Below, piece by piece: positions 6,817 to 15,333 of a stretch of 64,000 nucleotides of DNA. Location of the stretch: positions 186,001 to 250,000 of the IMG/VR virus record IMGVR_UViG_3300042922_000643; one strand, 5' to 3'. How positions within the stretch are numbered: the stretch's first letter is position 1; the number at the start of each line of letters is the position of its first letter. This DNA comes from a virus. A program made the position numbers and the translations under genes. Under the pieces are notes generated by a model. That model saw nothing but the letters and a program-made list of their open reading frames with translations, searched no databases and had not been told where the DNA came from.

Positions 6817-8820
6817 ATGAAAAATGTTAACGTTACTGCTGCTAGTTTTGTCGTAGGTAAGAATGCGGATCTGACTGTACGTGTTGCTGAAATGGTAGAG
6901 GCAGGCGTGTTGACAGACAAAGCATTTGAAATGGCTGAGCTGGTAAAAGCAGGTATGTCTGTTGGGATCACTGTTCGTAATCCTCACAACAAGAAAGAGC
7001 ATATCGCTGAGGTCAACGAATTGGTTGGCATCCTGAATCGTATGGTTGCTGAAGATCTGGAAGTTGTTGTTGAAGAAGCTCCAAAACAAACTACAAAGAA
7101 AGAAGTGGTAGAAATGAAAACAGCTCCAATGACAAAAGAAGATATTAAGGCTCGCATCATTCACCTGGAAGGCGAAATTGTATTGGCTGAGAAACTGTTC
7201 ACAGATGGCAAACTGAAATTCGACAAAAAGACTGAACGCATCAACGCTGCGGATCGTGAGATTGATATTCTCAGACGCAAGCTGGCTGAACTGTCTGCCC
7301 CTACTGAAACAATGAGCGGTCACACTCGTACAGCAAGAGAACTGTGGGCAGACCGTCATGTCGATATCAGCGCAGGTAGTGCGACTGCTGCTCAGAACGA
7401 TCACAGTAAGGGTGCAAGAAACGCTGCATTCCGTGAAATCTCGGATCGTATTGAATATGCAAAGAATGACTATATGGCATCCCTGAAGTCCAATGATGTT
7501 GTTGTGTATGACATCGTCTACAAACAGGGTGACTATGATCGTATTGGTAACATCGTATTCCGTGTTCCTGCTGGTATGATGGAAATCAGCAAATGGACAG
7601 GTGAAAAGTATGAATGGGTATCCATGGACGATCATGACTATGATGGTACACTGCCTACTAGACGTCGTCTGATGGCTGGTTCTGGCTTCATCCGTTTGGC
7701 TATCAAGATGGATGCCAACAAAATGCCATATATCTCTTGGCCGAAGTCCAAAGGTAAAAATGAAGGTCAGTACTATGAAGTATTCAAGACAGCTGATGCT
7801 CGCTTTGACTTCTTGACTTCCGATAACAACCTGAATCTGAAAGCAGCTCTGGAAACTTTCTTGCTCACCTTCTGGGGTAAGCTAATGACTGCCAACGTTC
7901 GTAATCGTTCAGCTTTCAATGCAAGCTGCAACAATTGCAGATTCAAGACTGACCTGCCAATCTATGATGGTGTGGATGAAGAGTATGAGCACAAAGCAAA
8001 TGCTATCGACACTTCTGAGCTGGGTCAATATGGTTCCCGTATGCCACAGCTGATCTGCACCGTGCATAGCCAACTGATGGACCGTGATCTGATTGAAGAA
8101 GTGAATGAATCGGAAGCTGTGCAAGGTAAACAGTATTTCGATGAAGAAGGTAATGTTCGCTTTGCGGGTCCGAATCATGTTGTGGTTGGTGGTAAGCCTG
8201 TTGCTCTGTATAATCTGCGGAGTCAGGCTACTGTAGACACTTGCGCTGGATGCCCGTTCTACTCCAAGAACGAACGCAAACCAGACAAACGTTATGACAA
8301 GGAAGTTGAAGAAGCAGTATTCGAATACACCAAGGCTGGTGGCAAGATCGTTCGTAAAGAAGAAGATGGCCGCCTGGATCTGAAAGCTATGGGCATCTAT
8401 GTGAGCAAATACTGGACAGATCGTGCAAATGCAAACGCTCAGCCTGTATTCACGAAGACTATCGAGCATGGTAATACAAAGTGGACTCTGGGCTTCCCTG
8501 GTGAATTCGAGAACCCACAAGACTTCATGGTTATGGGTATCGGCGGTATTCGTATCTATGGTTCCCCTGATGTACTGCGTGTTGCGAAATGGGACTTCGT
8601 TCCACAAGTCGAAGCATTCCGTGCAGAAGAAGCCTCGGTTCTTAAGCTGGTTGATATCATTCACCAGACTGCAAATCAGATCACTCGTATTGATCAGGCC
8701 ACCCTGGATAACGTCATTAAGATGATCCAGACTACACCTAAGCCAGTGAAGGAACCATTGGTGACTCGTTACAACCGTGCGATCAAACGTTTGGCTGATA
8801 CGATCCGCGAAAATCAATAA
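6817..8820 (+). CDS. large hypothetical protein with paired CxxC motifs, 667 aa
   Basis: Start at ATG 6817 behind AAAGGAGA; an upstream extension to 6742 would cross the leader. Residues 1-90 form a small alpha/beta domain; about 100-165 is a coiled coil (IHLEGEIVLAEKLF, ADREIDILRRKLAEL). The large remainder contains CNNC, ICTVH and CAGC groups that could bind zinc or an Fe-S cluster. Heavy use of optimal codons (CGT, CTG, GCT, AAC), the special leader and a strong terminator suggest an abundant product. Function unknown. Confidence 0.85.
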   Translation: MKNVNVTAASFVVGKNADLTVRVAEMVEAGVLTDKAFEMAELVKAGMSVGITVRNPHNKKEHIAEVNELVGILNRMVAEDLEVVVEEAPKQTTKKEVVEMKTAPMTKEDIKARIIHLEGEIVLAEKLFTDGKLKFDKKTERINAADREIDILRRKLAELSAPTETMSGHTRTARELWADRHVDISAGSATAAQNDHSKGARNAAFREISDRIEYAKNDYMASLKSNDVVVYDIVYKQGDYDRIGNIVFRVPAGMMEISKWTGEKYEWVSMDDHDYDGTLPTRRRLMAGSGFIRLAIKMDANKMPYISWPKSKGKNEGQYYEVFKTADARFDFLTSDNNLNLKAALETFLLTFWGKLMTANVRNRSAFNASCNNCRFKTDLPIYDGVDEEYEHKANAIDTSELGQYGSRMPQLICTVHSQLMDRDLIEEVNESEAVQGKQYFDEEGNVRFAGPNHVVVGGKPVALYNLRSQATVDTCAGCPFYSKNERKPDKRYDKEVEEAVFEYTKAGGKIVRKEEDGRLDLKAMGIYVSKYWTDRANANAQPVFTKTIEHGNTKWTLGFPGEFENPQDFMVMGIGGIRIYGSPDVLRVAKWDFVPQVEAFRAEEASVLKLVDIIHQTANQITRIDQATLDNVIKMIQTTPKPVKEPLVTRYNRAIKRLADTIRENQ

Positions 8821-8840
8821 TTACTGTCGTCTAGTCGGCG

Positions 8841-8876
8841 GGGCTATGGGAGAGCACCTATAGCCCTTTTTGTTTT
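8841..8876 (+). terminator. Rho-independent terminator
   Basis: GGGCTATGGG pairs with CCTATAGCCC around an AGAGCA loop, followed by a T-rich run. It closes the transcript of the 667-aa gene. Confidence 0.85.
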
Positions 8877-8926
8877 GCATAGAAGAGGGATCAGCGTCTC
8901 TATCTATTAAAATGCTGAATAAAACT

Positions 8927-8953
8927 AATCGCCCCAAAGAGGGCCAAAGGAGA
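8927..8953 (+). promoter_or_regulatory. conserved leader with ribosome binding site, type A
   Basis: AATCGCCCCAAAGAGG, GCCAAAGGAGA: the second copy of the leader seen at 6782-6808. It places the start of the next gene at ATG 8962. Confidence 0.6.
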
Positions 8954-8961
8954 TCAATCAC

Positions 8962-10914
8962 ATGAACAAATTTTTCGCAGGCGTACAAAACGGTATCTAC
9001 ACTCAGTCCATCAAAGCTTCTGACCTGGTCAATGACAAGAAGCTGCAATCCGAGCTGGTAAGCCAAGCAATCTCTGAAGGCAAAGCATTCTCGATCACTT
9101 CGAATGATAAGCAGATGAAGACAGACGTGGCTCGTACGATGCAAAGTCAGTTCTCGGCTCGGGTTCAAGCATTGGTAGACTCTGCAATTGAACTGGAATC
9201 CACAGAGATTCTGGATCAGCTGCGTGAGGATGGCAAGATTGCCAAGGAAGTCTTTGAGTATGTAGAAGACCTGTATACCTCCCGCCTCGAAGAAATCCGC
9301 AACCCTTATGTTCCTGCTGCGGAAGTTATGATTGAAAAAGGTGTGAACCTCACCAAAGAACAAGTGCTGGCTCAAATGATGTCGATGGGTCTGATGCTGC
9401 ATGAAACTTGCATCACACCTGCTGGTGAAGGCGTAATCGTTGCGTTTGAAGCGACTGCAAGTGGCACCATTGCAGCTGTCTCCGTTGATGGTGCATCCCC
9501 ACGTCGCTATATGGCTACAAAGCTGGAAGGTCAAGGATTCCAAAACCAAACTCAAGGAGTGATTTCGATGGTAAACAAGAACGTACAATCTCAGGTGGCA
9601 ATCAGCAACGACAACAACAATACAATCAAAGGAGAAGTGAAAACAATGATGAACAACAATGTGAGTGAAGAGGCTAAGTCGATGGTAGAAAAAGCAATCC
9701 TGGGTGAAGTGTCCGAGAACATGCTGAATGACGAAGAATATGCTGAGCTGGTTGAACTGCGTTTGAACATGAGCGCTGAAGATCGTGAAGCATTGGCCGA
9801 TGCAAAGATCCAGCAAGAACTGGCTGCCTTGGCTCAGCAGGAAGATGCAGGTAAAGAAGAAGTGGCTAAGCTGGCGAACTCCGAAGCTGCTCAAGCATTC
9901 TTGGCACTGGCTGGAAGCGCACCAGCTCCAAAGGCTACTGAAGGCGAAGTTAAAGCCCCAGTAACTGGCGGAGCTCCTGTCATTGCCGCTAACCAACGCA
10001 ACAACCGTTCCAACAACACTACTCGTCAAGCTGCTGCCGCTGCTAGCCAACCACAAAACAACCAACCAAAAGGAGAAGTGAAAACAATGACAACAACTAC
10101 TAATAACAATGCAGGTAACAACAACAATGCAGGTTTCCAATCCGTACAGTCTTCCGCATTCTCGGGTGCAAATGCTGGTGCAGGCCGTTCTGCTAACACT
10201 ACACTGGAATTCGCATTCGGTGGAGCTAATACTGCTGCAACTGTACAGGGATGGGAAAACATTGAGTCCAAGCTGGCTGAAATCAACTTGGATGAATATG
10301 TAGGCCGCGGCACTAACGGTAACCAAGATTTCGTATGGTATGTACAAGAAGCTGCTAAATATGAAGGAATGATGATGGACCTGACTACTCTGCAAGAAAA
10401 CGCAATGGCTAACCCTGAGCTGGGTATCACTGCGATCAAATTCTACACTCCTGCTTCTGTTGCTGCTCTGTACAACCGTCAGCCAAACGAAAAAGACTTC
10501 ATCGTCGTTGAAGTGTTCTTCGGTCTGACTTCTTACGAGTTCACTTTCCGTCGTGGTACTTCCAACCGTGATTCCAAGCCTTACATCTACAGCAACAACA
10601 TCGCTCGTAAACAAGCTAAGAACAGCGCTAACTTCTATTGCGAATATGTTTCTTCCCGTCGTACTGACAAGCTGACTATCGTTCAACAAGCTGATGGCAC
10701 TTTCCGTGAAGCTCGTAAAGTATGGGAAAACGGCACACAAGTGATCCACACTGAAGATGCTCCATTCGCAGTTGAAGTGGGCGGCGACACTTGGGTGAAC
10801 GTAGCTCCTAACTACGGTATCAAGATTGGTCAGGCTGTATTCGTTCAAATCATGTTGCTGGTTGACGAAGTATCGGGTCTGAAAGGATTCCGCGACGCAA
10901 AAGCTAACAACTAA
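8962..10914 (+). CDS. large low-complexity-linked protein with internal start sites, 650 aa
   Basis: ATG 8962. Residues 1-200 are a helical/mixed domain, 200-230 an Asn-rich linker, 230-320 a helical domain (EYAELVELRLNMSAEDREAL), 320-400 a Pro/Ala/Asn/Thr low-complexity linker, and 410-650 a beta-rich domain (FIVVEVFFGLTSYEFTFRRG). Three in-frame ATGs with full SDs (9568, 9646, 10087) would yield 448-, 422- and 275-aa products. Codon bias is extreme in the last domain, implying very high expression. The modular layout suggests a structural or nucleic-acid-coating protein; family unknown. Confidence 0.85.
   Translation: MNKFFAGVQNGIYTQSIKASDLVNDKKLQSELVSQAISEGKAFSITSNDKQMKTDVARTMQSQFSARVQALVDSAIELESTEILDQLREDGKIAKEVFEYVEDLYTSRLEEIRNPYVPAAEVMIEKGVNLTKEQVLAQMMSMGLMLHETCITPAGEGVIVAFEATASGTIAAVSVDGASPRRYMATKLEGQGFQNQTQGVISMVNKNVQSQVAISNDNNNTIKGEVKTMMNNNVSEEAKSMVEKAILGEVSENMLNDEEYAELVELRLNMSAEDREALADAKIQQELAALAQQEDAGKEEVAKLANSEAAQAFLALAGSAPAPKATEGEVKAPVTGGAPVIAANQRNNRSNNTTRQAAAAASQPQNNQPKGEVKTMTTTTNNNAGNNNNAGFQSVQSSAFSGANAGAGRSANTTLEFAFGGANTAATVQGWENIESKLAEINLDEYVGRGTNGNQDFVWYVQEAAKYEGMMMDLTTLQENAMANPELGITAIKFYTPASVAALYNRQPNEKDFIVVEVFFGLTSYEFTFRRGTSNRDSKPYIYSNNIARKQAKNSANFYCEYVSSRRTDKLTIVQQADGTFREARKVWENGTQVIHTEDAPFAVEVGGDTWVNVAPNYGIKIGQAVFVQIMLLVDEVSGLKGFRDAKANN
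9553..9570 (+). promoter_or_regulatory. internal in-frame ribosome binding site and start 1
   Basis: CAAGGAGT 8 nt before the in-frame ATG 9568 (MVNKNVQS). The product would be 448 aa, lacking the first domain. Confidence 0.5.
9628..9648 (+). promoter_or_regulatory. internal in-frame ribosome binding site and start 2
   Basis: AAAGGAGAAGTGAAAACA directly before the in-frame ATG 9646 (MMNNNVSEE). The same 18-nt block recurs at 10069, showing duplication of a translation start inside one ORF. Confidence 0.6.
10069..10089 (+). promoter_or_regulatory. internal in-frame ribosome binding site and start 3
   Basis: AAAGGAGAAGTGAAAACA before the in-frame ATG 10087 (MTTTTNNN). The 275-aa product would be just the codon-optimised beta-rich domain. 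Confidence 0.6.
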
Positions 10915-10928
10915 TATCCATTCACCAT

Positions 10929-10959
10929 GGGGAGTCCTTCGGGGCTCCTCTTTTATTTT
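10929..10959 (+). terminator. Rho-independent terminator
   Basis: GGAGTCC-TTCG-GGGGCTCC stem-loop followed by TCTTTTATTTT, 14 nt after the stop of the 650-aa gene. Confidence 0.88.
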
Positions 10960-10974
10960 AAATTAGAGGAGACG

Positions 10975-11580
10975 ATGAAAATGATTAAACTCTTACCCAT
11001 AGCTCCAACATTAGAGATTAAAAAACCTGAAGACAAAATGCTCTCGGATATCTTTTGTGATATTCGTCAATATGTAGATAGTGAGCTCTGTGCTATTTGC
11101 TTGGTTGAGTTTAGTAGTGAATTGTCTGCGGATGGGGCGACCATTGAATTTTATAGTACAAAAGAGTCAGATGAATTGATCTACTCTCGCATCAAATTAG
11201 GTACGGGGCTCAAGGGAAATCCTGAGCTGTTAGTTATTAGCTATGCCCATGAGATAGGACATCTAGAGGATATCATTATGAATTTTGATAGCAAGTTGAA
11301 TGCTTATTCCGAGGTTTGTGGTGAACCAGGGAATCCTGAAGCTGAGCTCAGGGGAGAGGATCGGGCCTGGCTGAGATCTATCGATCTATTACACAGGCAT
11401 AAGTTTGCTCTATGGTCTTCTTTTTTGGATTGTGTCCAAAGTTCTTTGTTCACCTATGTCGAAGAAATGATGTTGTCTCGTCAAGATCAACACAGGCTTT
11501 TAACAAGTATGATGTCACGCTATCAGAAGAAAATTGATAGTTTGGTTCTTGAGCCCGAAACGAGCGAACGCGAGGCATAG
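10975..11580 (+). CDS. HExxH putative zinc metallopeptidase, 201 aa
   Basis: Start at ATG 10975 behind AGAGGAG; the reading upstream lies inside the terminator. Residues 87-97 read VISYAHEIGHL, an HExxH zinc-peptidase motif (H92, E93, H96) in a helix, as in ImmA/IrrE-type and other gluzincin-like enzymes. Acidic residues about 35 positions later (ELRGEDRAW) could supply the third ligand. No signal peptide, so cytoplasmic. Substrate unknown; proteolysis of a host or phage regulator is one possibility. Confidence 0.7.
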   Translation: MKMIKLLPIAPTLEIKKPEDKMLSDIFCDIRQYVDSELCAICLVEFSSELSADGATIEFYSTKESDELIYSRIKLGTGLKGNPELLVISYAHEIGHLEDIIMNFDSKLNAYSEVCGEPGNPEAELRGEDRAWLRSIDLLHRHKFALWSSFLDCVQSSLFTYVEEMMLSRQDQHRLLTSMMSRYQKKIDSLVLEPETSEREA

Positions 11581-11740
11581 GGCGACTTGCTGTAAGCAGT
11601 GGAAACCTAAAGACGTAGACACGTCGGTGGACGGCCTGAGGACCCTACGTGGTTAGGGCCTTCGGCAGGTTCATCGCCTACGGCTGATCGCTGATGGCGG
11701 TAACAAACCCGTGGCGGTAACACCCTCACCCTTTTTTTCA
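11581..11740 (+). ncRNA. structured RNA candidate
   Basis: GGCGA at 11581-11585 can close with TCGCC at 11674-11678 around GACGT-AGAC-ACGTC and CCCTA-CGTGGT-TAGGG hairpins. Repeated GGCGGTAACA words follow, and a T-run near 11731. It lies at the left border of the GC-rich cassette. Could be an attenuator or small RNA; no family recognised. Confidence 0.45.
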
Positions 11741-11799
11741 TAAAGAGGTGGGTGATTTCGGTAACAGGAATCAACGAGTCCGAGGAAAGGATGATCGAT

Positions 11800-12171
11800 A
11801 TGAAATGGCTGGAAGTGTATATGCAGGGGGAATTGCGGTATCAGGCACCGATTGTGGTCTTAACGAAGATTTATGATCGTGAAACGGGAGAGGGGTATAT
11901 TGCTTATCTCTCCGAGGAATCCTTTGAGGGATTGAAACATGCGGTTCGTAGTTGCGAATCGACTTGGAGTTTCACGTATAGTTCTGTGGCTGACTTTGAG
12001 ACCCTGGTCTATGCGGCGACAGATTCGGTGAATAAGCTGCTGAAAAGCGCAAGGCATGGCTGGTGTCACCTACAGAATGCCTCGGACAAGAGGTTCGGGG
12101 TATCTTATGTGGTCGTGGACATCAATAATAGCGTGGCGGTGTCGTACCTGAGCGATATGGAGGACGAATAG
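11800..12171 (+). CDS. small cassette protein with acidic C-terminal signature, 123 aa
   Basis: Start chosen at ATG 11800, about 9 nt after GAGGAAAGG. The product (MKWLEVYMQGELRYQAPIVV) is a predicted alpha/beta protein ending SVAVSYLSDMEDE, a variant of the shared C-terminal signature of this window. First gene of the GC-richer cassette. Function unknown. Confidence 0.7.
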   Translation: MKWLEVYMQGELRYQAPIVVLTKIYDRETGEGYIAYLSEESFEGLKHAVRSCESTWSFTYSSVADFETLVYAATDSVNKLLKSARHGWCHLQNASDKRFGVSYVVVDINNSVAVSYLSDMEDE

Positions 12172-12172
12172 G

Positions 12173-12547
12173 ATGAGGTATCTAGTCAGTCTCTTAACAG
12201 GAGAGAAGTACCAGATTATCGCGATGGAGAAAGCGCTGGAGCGGGGCTATGTCTGGGTGGGTGTACTGGCGACGCGTGATCGAGTCGTCTCTGACTTTGG
12301 GCGGGAGCAGGCCTATGGTGTGGGCGAACTGAGTGAAGCTCGGTGCCTTTACCTGGATGAGGAATACACGCATGTCTCTTTTGAAGAGATGATGCATCAT
12401 GCAGGCAACAGGTTCTACTGGATACGGTTTTTGATGGATATTCCGACGCTGGAGATCCAAGGCAAGGGGGCTGACGCTGCGGTGATCATCGCCGAAGAGT
12501 CAGGGAATGAAGTTTGCCTACGGCTCCTACAGGAGGTGGAGGAATGA
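12173..12547 (+). CDS. small cassette protein, 124 aa
   Basis: ATG 12173 one base after the previous stop. Mixed alpha/beta protein with a His/Met patch (FEEMMHHAGNRFYWIRF) and C-terminal signature NEVCLRLLQEVEE. The stop overlaps the next gene start. Arg codons here include CGG and CGA, unlike the CGT preference upstream. Confidence 0.75.
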   Translation: MRYLVSLLTGEKYQIIAMEKALERGYVWVGVLATRDRVVSDFGREQAYGVGELSEARCLYLDEEYTHVSFEEMMHHAGNRFYWIRFLMDIPTLEIQGKGADAAVIIAEESGNEVCLRLLQEVEE

Positions 12548-12939
12548 AGCGGATACGCTTTACACGGCTAGAGACTGTCGTCGATAAAGAAGTCGTGGTG
12601 ATCAGCCAGGAGGAGAATCATGAGGGTCACTATTGGGTGCTTCATGAGGTTACCCCTGAAGAGATCGAATTGGATGCAAAGAATGGATATCCAGGGATCT
12701 TTGGGACCACAGGAGCGCCATTACGAGGGGAGCAGGTACTGTATGCCCGTCCAGGGTTTGACCTGTTTTCGGATGAAACCATTGGTGACTTGACCATGGA
12801 TAGTTCCAAGTATCGGTGGGAGAAAGTTAAACATTTGAGTGGTGTGGGGATGACAACGCAATCGCCCACCGAGCTGATGTTTTACGAGGATGATAGTAAT
12901 CAAGGATTTGTATCGATCCTGGAAGATATAGAGGAGTGA
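12544..12939 (+). CDS. small cassette protein, 131 aa
   Basis: Start at ATG 12544, overlapping the previous stop (ATGA), behind AGGAGGTGGAGGA. Beta-rich protein (VVDKEVVVISQEENHEGHYW) ending NQGFVSILEDIEE, the shared tail type. Function unknown. Confidence 0.75.
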   Translation: MKRIRFTRLETVVDKEVVVISQEENHEGHYWVLHEVTPEEIELDAKNGYPGIFGTTGAPLRGEQVLYARPGFDLFSDETIGDLTMDSSKYRWEKVKHLSGVGMTTQSPTELMFYEDDSNQGFVSILEDIEE

Positions 12940-12943
12940 GGCA

Positions 12944-13084
12944 TTGCGAGTCATCATGATTCTCCTCATGGTCGGGATTGCCTTCGGCGCACTTGGACCT
13001 GTATTCTGGTTTGTGGCGGCGCTGTGGCTGATCCTGGCCTGTATTCAGAAGTACCGTGACTGGGAGAGGAGGCACAAGCTGTGA
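12944..13084 (+). CDS. small membrane protein, 46 aa
   Basis: TTG start at 12944 after GAGGAGTGAG. Almost the whole product is one long hydrophobic span (VIMILLMVGIAFGALGPVFW and following residues) ending in a basic KYRDWERRHKL. The stop overlaps GTG 13081 of the next gene. Likely a single-pass inner-membrane peptide. Confidence 0.65.
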   Translation: MRVIMILLMVGIAFGALGPVFWFVAALWLILACIQKYRDWERRHKL

Positions 13085-13497
13085 AGTTTTTAAAGATTAA
13101 GCAGGGAGCAGAGCTGTTTGGGAATTCCCTGGTCCCTGTTCACGCCATCATTGATCTGGGTCCCAATAGTAATTCAGAAAGAGGGCGGGATCGGCGGCGA
13201 TACCTATGGCTGATTACCTTACCTGAGCCGCTGATGAGGATCAGGTCTTCTCTTTCGGGGTACAGTGGGAGAACTAGCCTGGCAAGAGAGCTAAGGCGAT
13301 GGTACGATTTCCACGACATGTCAGGAGGGAGCTTTACCCTCTCTTATGTGGAGGCGAAGGTCTATCAGGATGAGGGGAGTCATTACGGTAACGATTTGCT
13401 GTGGATTCGTCCGAATGAAGTCGCTTATGTGGATGAGCTTGACGAAGAGCAGCTGGATAATGATCGCCTTGTAACGTACCTAGAGGAGGCGGAGTGA
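13081..13497 (+). CDS. cassette paralogue family protein, 138 aa
   Basis: GTG start at 13081, coupled to the previous stop. Clear paralogue of the next gene product: shared VHAII, a YL(W)LI.LP strand, an RELR..Y.FH helix, LIWI-type strand and A-YVD, then a C-terminal LDNDRLVTYLEEAE. Probably a small SH3-like or similar beta domain plus a terminal helix. No known function. Confidence 0.8.
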   Translation: MKFLKIKQGAELFGNSLVPVHAIIDLGPNSNSERGRDRRRYLWLITLPEPLMRIRSSLSGYSGRTSLARELRRWYDFHDMSGGSFTLSYVEAKVYQDEGSHYGNDLLWIRPNEVAYVDELDEEQLDNDRLVTYLEEAE

Positions 13498-13913
13498 TGA
13501 GTAAGTATCTACTTCGGCTGAACGAGGGAGCCCAGGCAATGGGACGGAGTTTCCTTGAGGTACATGCGATCATTGCCCTTGACGTGGGTGAGGGACGGTA
13601 TATTTATCTGATCTCCTTGCCGAAGGATCTGTCTTCGATGAAAGATTCCTTTCGCGGCTATGCCCTTCATCCTTCCGCATTGAATTCGAACCGAGTGAAG
13701 GAGCTACGGCACTTATATACCTTTCATACCGTTAGCTGCGCAGGATTCGAGGTGACCTACGCGGCAGACAAAGTGTACCGAGAACATGGAAGCGAGATCA
13801 CAGGGCGAAGAGACCTGATCTGGATTAACCCGCGAAAGAATGCGTATGTGGACTTGATCGAGCCCGACGCGCTGAACAACGAAATCTATGTGCAGTTACT
13901 GGAGGAGGGATAA
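13497..13913 (+). CDS. cassette paralogue family protein, 138 aa
   Basis: Start at ATG 13497 (GTG 13494 is possible) behind GAGGAGGCGGAG. Paralogue of the upstream gene; both share VHAIIxLD, a YLISLP strand, the ELRHLYTFH helix, DLIWINP and NAYVDLI, and end LNNEIYVQLLEEG. The DNA of the two copies has diverged strongly, so the duplication is old. Confidence 0.8.
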   Translation: MSKYLLRLNEGAQAMGRSFLEVHAIIALDVGEGRYIYLISLPKDLSSMKDSFRGYALHPSALNSNRVKELRHLYTFHTVSCAGFEVTYAADKVYREHGSEITGRRDLIWINPRKNAYVDLIEPDALNNEIYVQLLEEG

Positions 13914-13915
13914 CG

Positions 13916-14308
13916 ATGGGGGATCGTAGACAGTTCATCCTGCTGGATAAAGGTCCTGACTTTGCCGTCGGCGTTCCGATTCGGGTCTACTGTATGATCG
14001 AGGTGTGGGATAAGATCCTCTACCTGGTGGAAGAAGCGGACGTTTACCGCGACCAGAAGGGGACATTCTGCAAGCATTATGCAACCAATTCGGGGAGAGG
14101 GTCAAGTCATCGCGCTCTATGGTACGAAGAAGAAGTCTACGCGCGAGAAGGTACATCCTTACGGCCTGGACTCATTTGGATCTCCATTCGTGCGCCAGGA
14201 CGATTATCCCCCGAGGAACTGGCGAATACGGGAACGATTGACATGGCCACCGCGGAAGACCTCACGAATGAACAGGTCCTAGCAACCTTGGAAGAGGTGG
14301 AGCCATGA
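13916..14308 (+). CDS. cassette paralogue family protein, 130 aa
   Basis: ATG 13916 behind GGAGGGATAAC. Divergent member of the same set: FILLDKGPDFAVGVPIRVYC, then a YLVEE strand and GLIWISIR, ending LTNEQVLATLEEVEP. The next gene overlaps it by 4 nt. Unknown function. Confidence 0.78.
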   Translation: MGDRRQFILLDKGPDFAVGVPIRVYCMIEVWDKILYLVEEADVYRDQKGTFCKHYATNSGRGSSHRALWYEEEVYAREGTSLRPGLIWISIRAPGRLSPEELANTGTIDMATAEDLTNEQVLATLEEVEP

Positions 14309-14691
14309 GGTGGGTGATGCTTCTGTGCGAGAAGAACAATCAGGTCGAGGGCGTTCTCTTTCCTGTGTTTCGTATTCTGGAATTCAGAGGAGGGACCCAT
14401 GCCTACTTAATCGGTATGCCTGATACCTACAAGAGTCAGAGGTCGTTCGATTATATGCGCAAACAGATTGAGGAGAGTCGCTTTATGATAGACACTACCT
14501 CTCAGGCTGCGTCGATGAAGACCACGTATGCCGCCAAACCCGAGTATGCGGCAGCAGGTCCTAGGGAGATTCCCAATACCTGCTGGGTGCATACCAGCCG
14601 CTCCGATGCCGAAAGCTTTGTGGATATCGAAGGTGTGCTAAACAACGAACAAGCGTTACAGTTCCTATATACAGAGGATATGCAGGAATAG
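14305..14691 (+). CDS. cassette paralogue family protein, 128 aa
   Basis: ATG 14305 overlaps the previous TGA. Same architecture: VFRILEFRGGTHAYLIGMP, a helical middle, CWVHTSR strand, VDIEG, then LNNEQALQFLYTEDMQE. Last of four consecutive related genes. Confidence 0.78.
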   Translation: MRWVMLLCEKNNQVEGVLFPVFRILEFRGGTHAYLIGMPDTYKSQRSFDYMRKQIEESRFMIDTTSQAASMKTTYAAKPEYAAAGPREIPNTCWVHTSRSDAESFVDIEGVLNNEQALQFLYTEDMQE

Positions 14692-14770
14692 AAATGGTTT
14701 GGGCCTATTATTGACCATATCATGTATATTGATTGCATAAACGATGCATAAAAGGAGGAAATCATGCATA

Positions 14771-15181
14771 ATGTATATTCAATGTACGGATCATACAGGG
14801 TATAGCTATACAGGGAAGGTATTGCACCAAGCCAAAGGGCAGCAGGGAATGTACTACAAGGTGGAACGTACCCCTGATCTTCAAGCCTTTATCGAGGAAC
14901 GGAACTATATCGTCATGACTTCCTTGTCCCAGACCTGCCCCACTCAGTACCGCGACCCTGATTACACGAGTCAAAAGTGGAACGATCAGGATCGCCCTTG
15001 GCTTCGACAGCTCAAGATGGAGGAAATCGGCATCACCATAACCATTCTCCCAGGCCTCAACAACGAGGATATGCTCCTCATGCTCCCCGATCAGGACGAC
15101 GATCAAGGGATGCAACCTGGCCGTAAATACCCAAATACTGGGGGTCTAGGTACTAAAGGTAAGAGAGGTTGGGGTTGGTAG
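14771..15181 (+). CDS. cassette protein with extended C-terminus, 136 aa
   Basis: Start placed at ATG 14771, about 11 nt after AAAAGGAGG; an upstream ATG (14744) precedes the SD. Contains a GKVLHQAKGQQGMYYKVE-type beta barrel and the shared signature LNNEDMLLMLPDQDDD. Unusually, 23 residues continue beyond the signature in a Gly/Arg/Trp-rich tail (GTKGKRGWGW). Last gene of the GC-rich cassette. Confidence 0.7.
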   Translation: MYIQCTDHTGYSYTGKVLHQAKGQQGMYYKVERTPDLQAFIEERNYIVMTSLSQTCPTQYRDPDYTSQKWNDQDRPWLRQLKMEEIGITITILPGLNNEDMLLMLPDQDDDQGMQPGRKYPNTGGLGTKGKRGWGW

Positions 15182-15201
15182 AGGTAGGATAGTGGCTGAA
15201 T

Positions 15202-15230
15202 CCCTTGCTGCGTAAGGGTTTATTCATTTT
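15202..15230 (+). terminator. probable terminator
   Basis: CCCTT-GCTGCGT-AAGGG followed by TTTATTCATTTT. It sits at the right border of the GC-rich cassette. Confidence 0.5.
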
Positions 15231-15288
15231 CGCACTTTGAAAGGGGTAAACACACGGGGTAAGGGATTTTTCTATGTTCCTGTACGTG

Positions 15289-15312
15289 TTAATATGTATA
15301 CATATGTATTAA
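15289..15312 (+). promoter_or_regulatory. palindromic operator-like site
   Basis: ATATGTA-TACATAT is a perfect 14-bp palindrome embedded in a longer AT-rich dyad (TTAATA...TATTAA), 20 nt before the SD of the next gene. It resembles an operator or -10 region at the start of a new operon. Confidence 0.45.
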
Positions 15313-15333
15313 AACACACAAAGGAGGTATAGT

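Noticed and set aside
6814-8817. Long minus-strand frames opposite the 667-aa gene
   Set aside because: Same mirror effect of codon bias; no ribosome binding sites.
8821-10848. A 675-codon open frame on the minus strand
   Set aside because: It is the mirror of the strongly codon-biased plus-strand gene at 8962; no SD, no sensible start, low-complexity Ser/Phe/Cys composition.
10927-10974. Earlier start for the HExxH protein
   Set aside because: The codons fall within a Rho-independent terminator.
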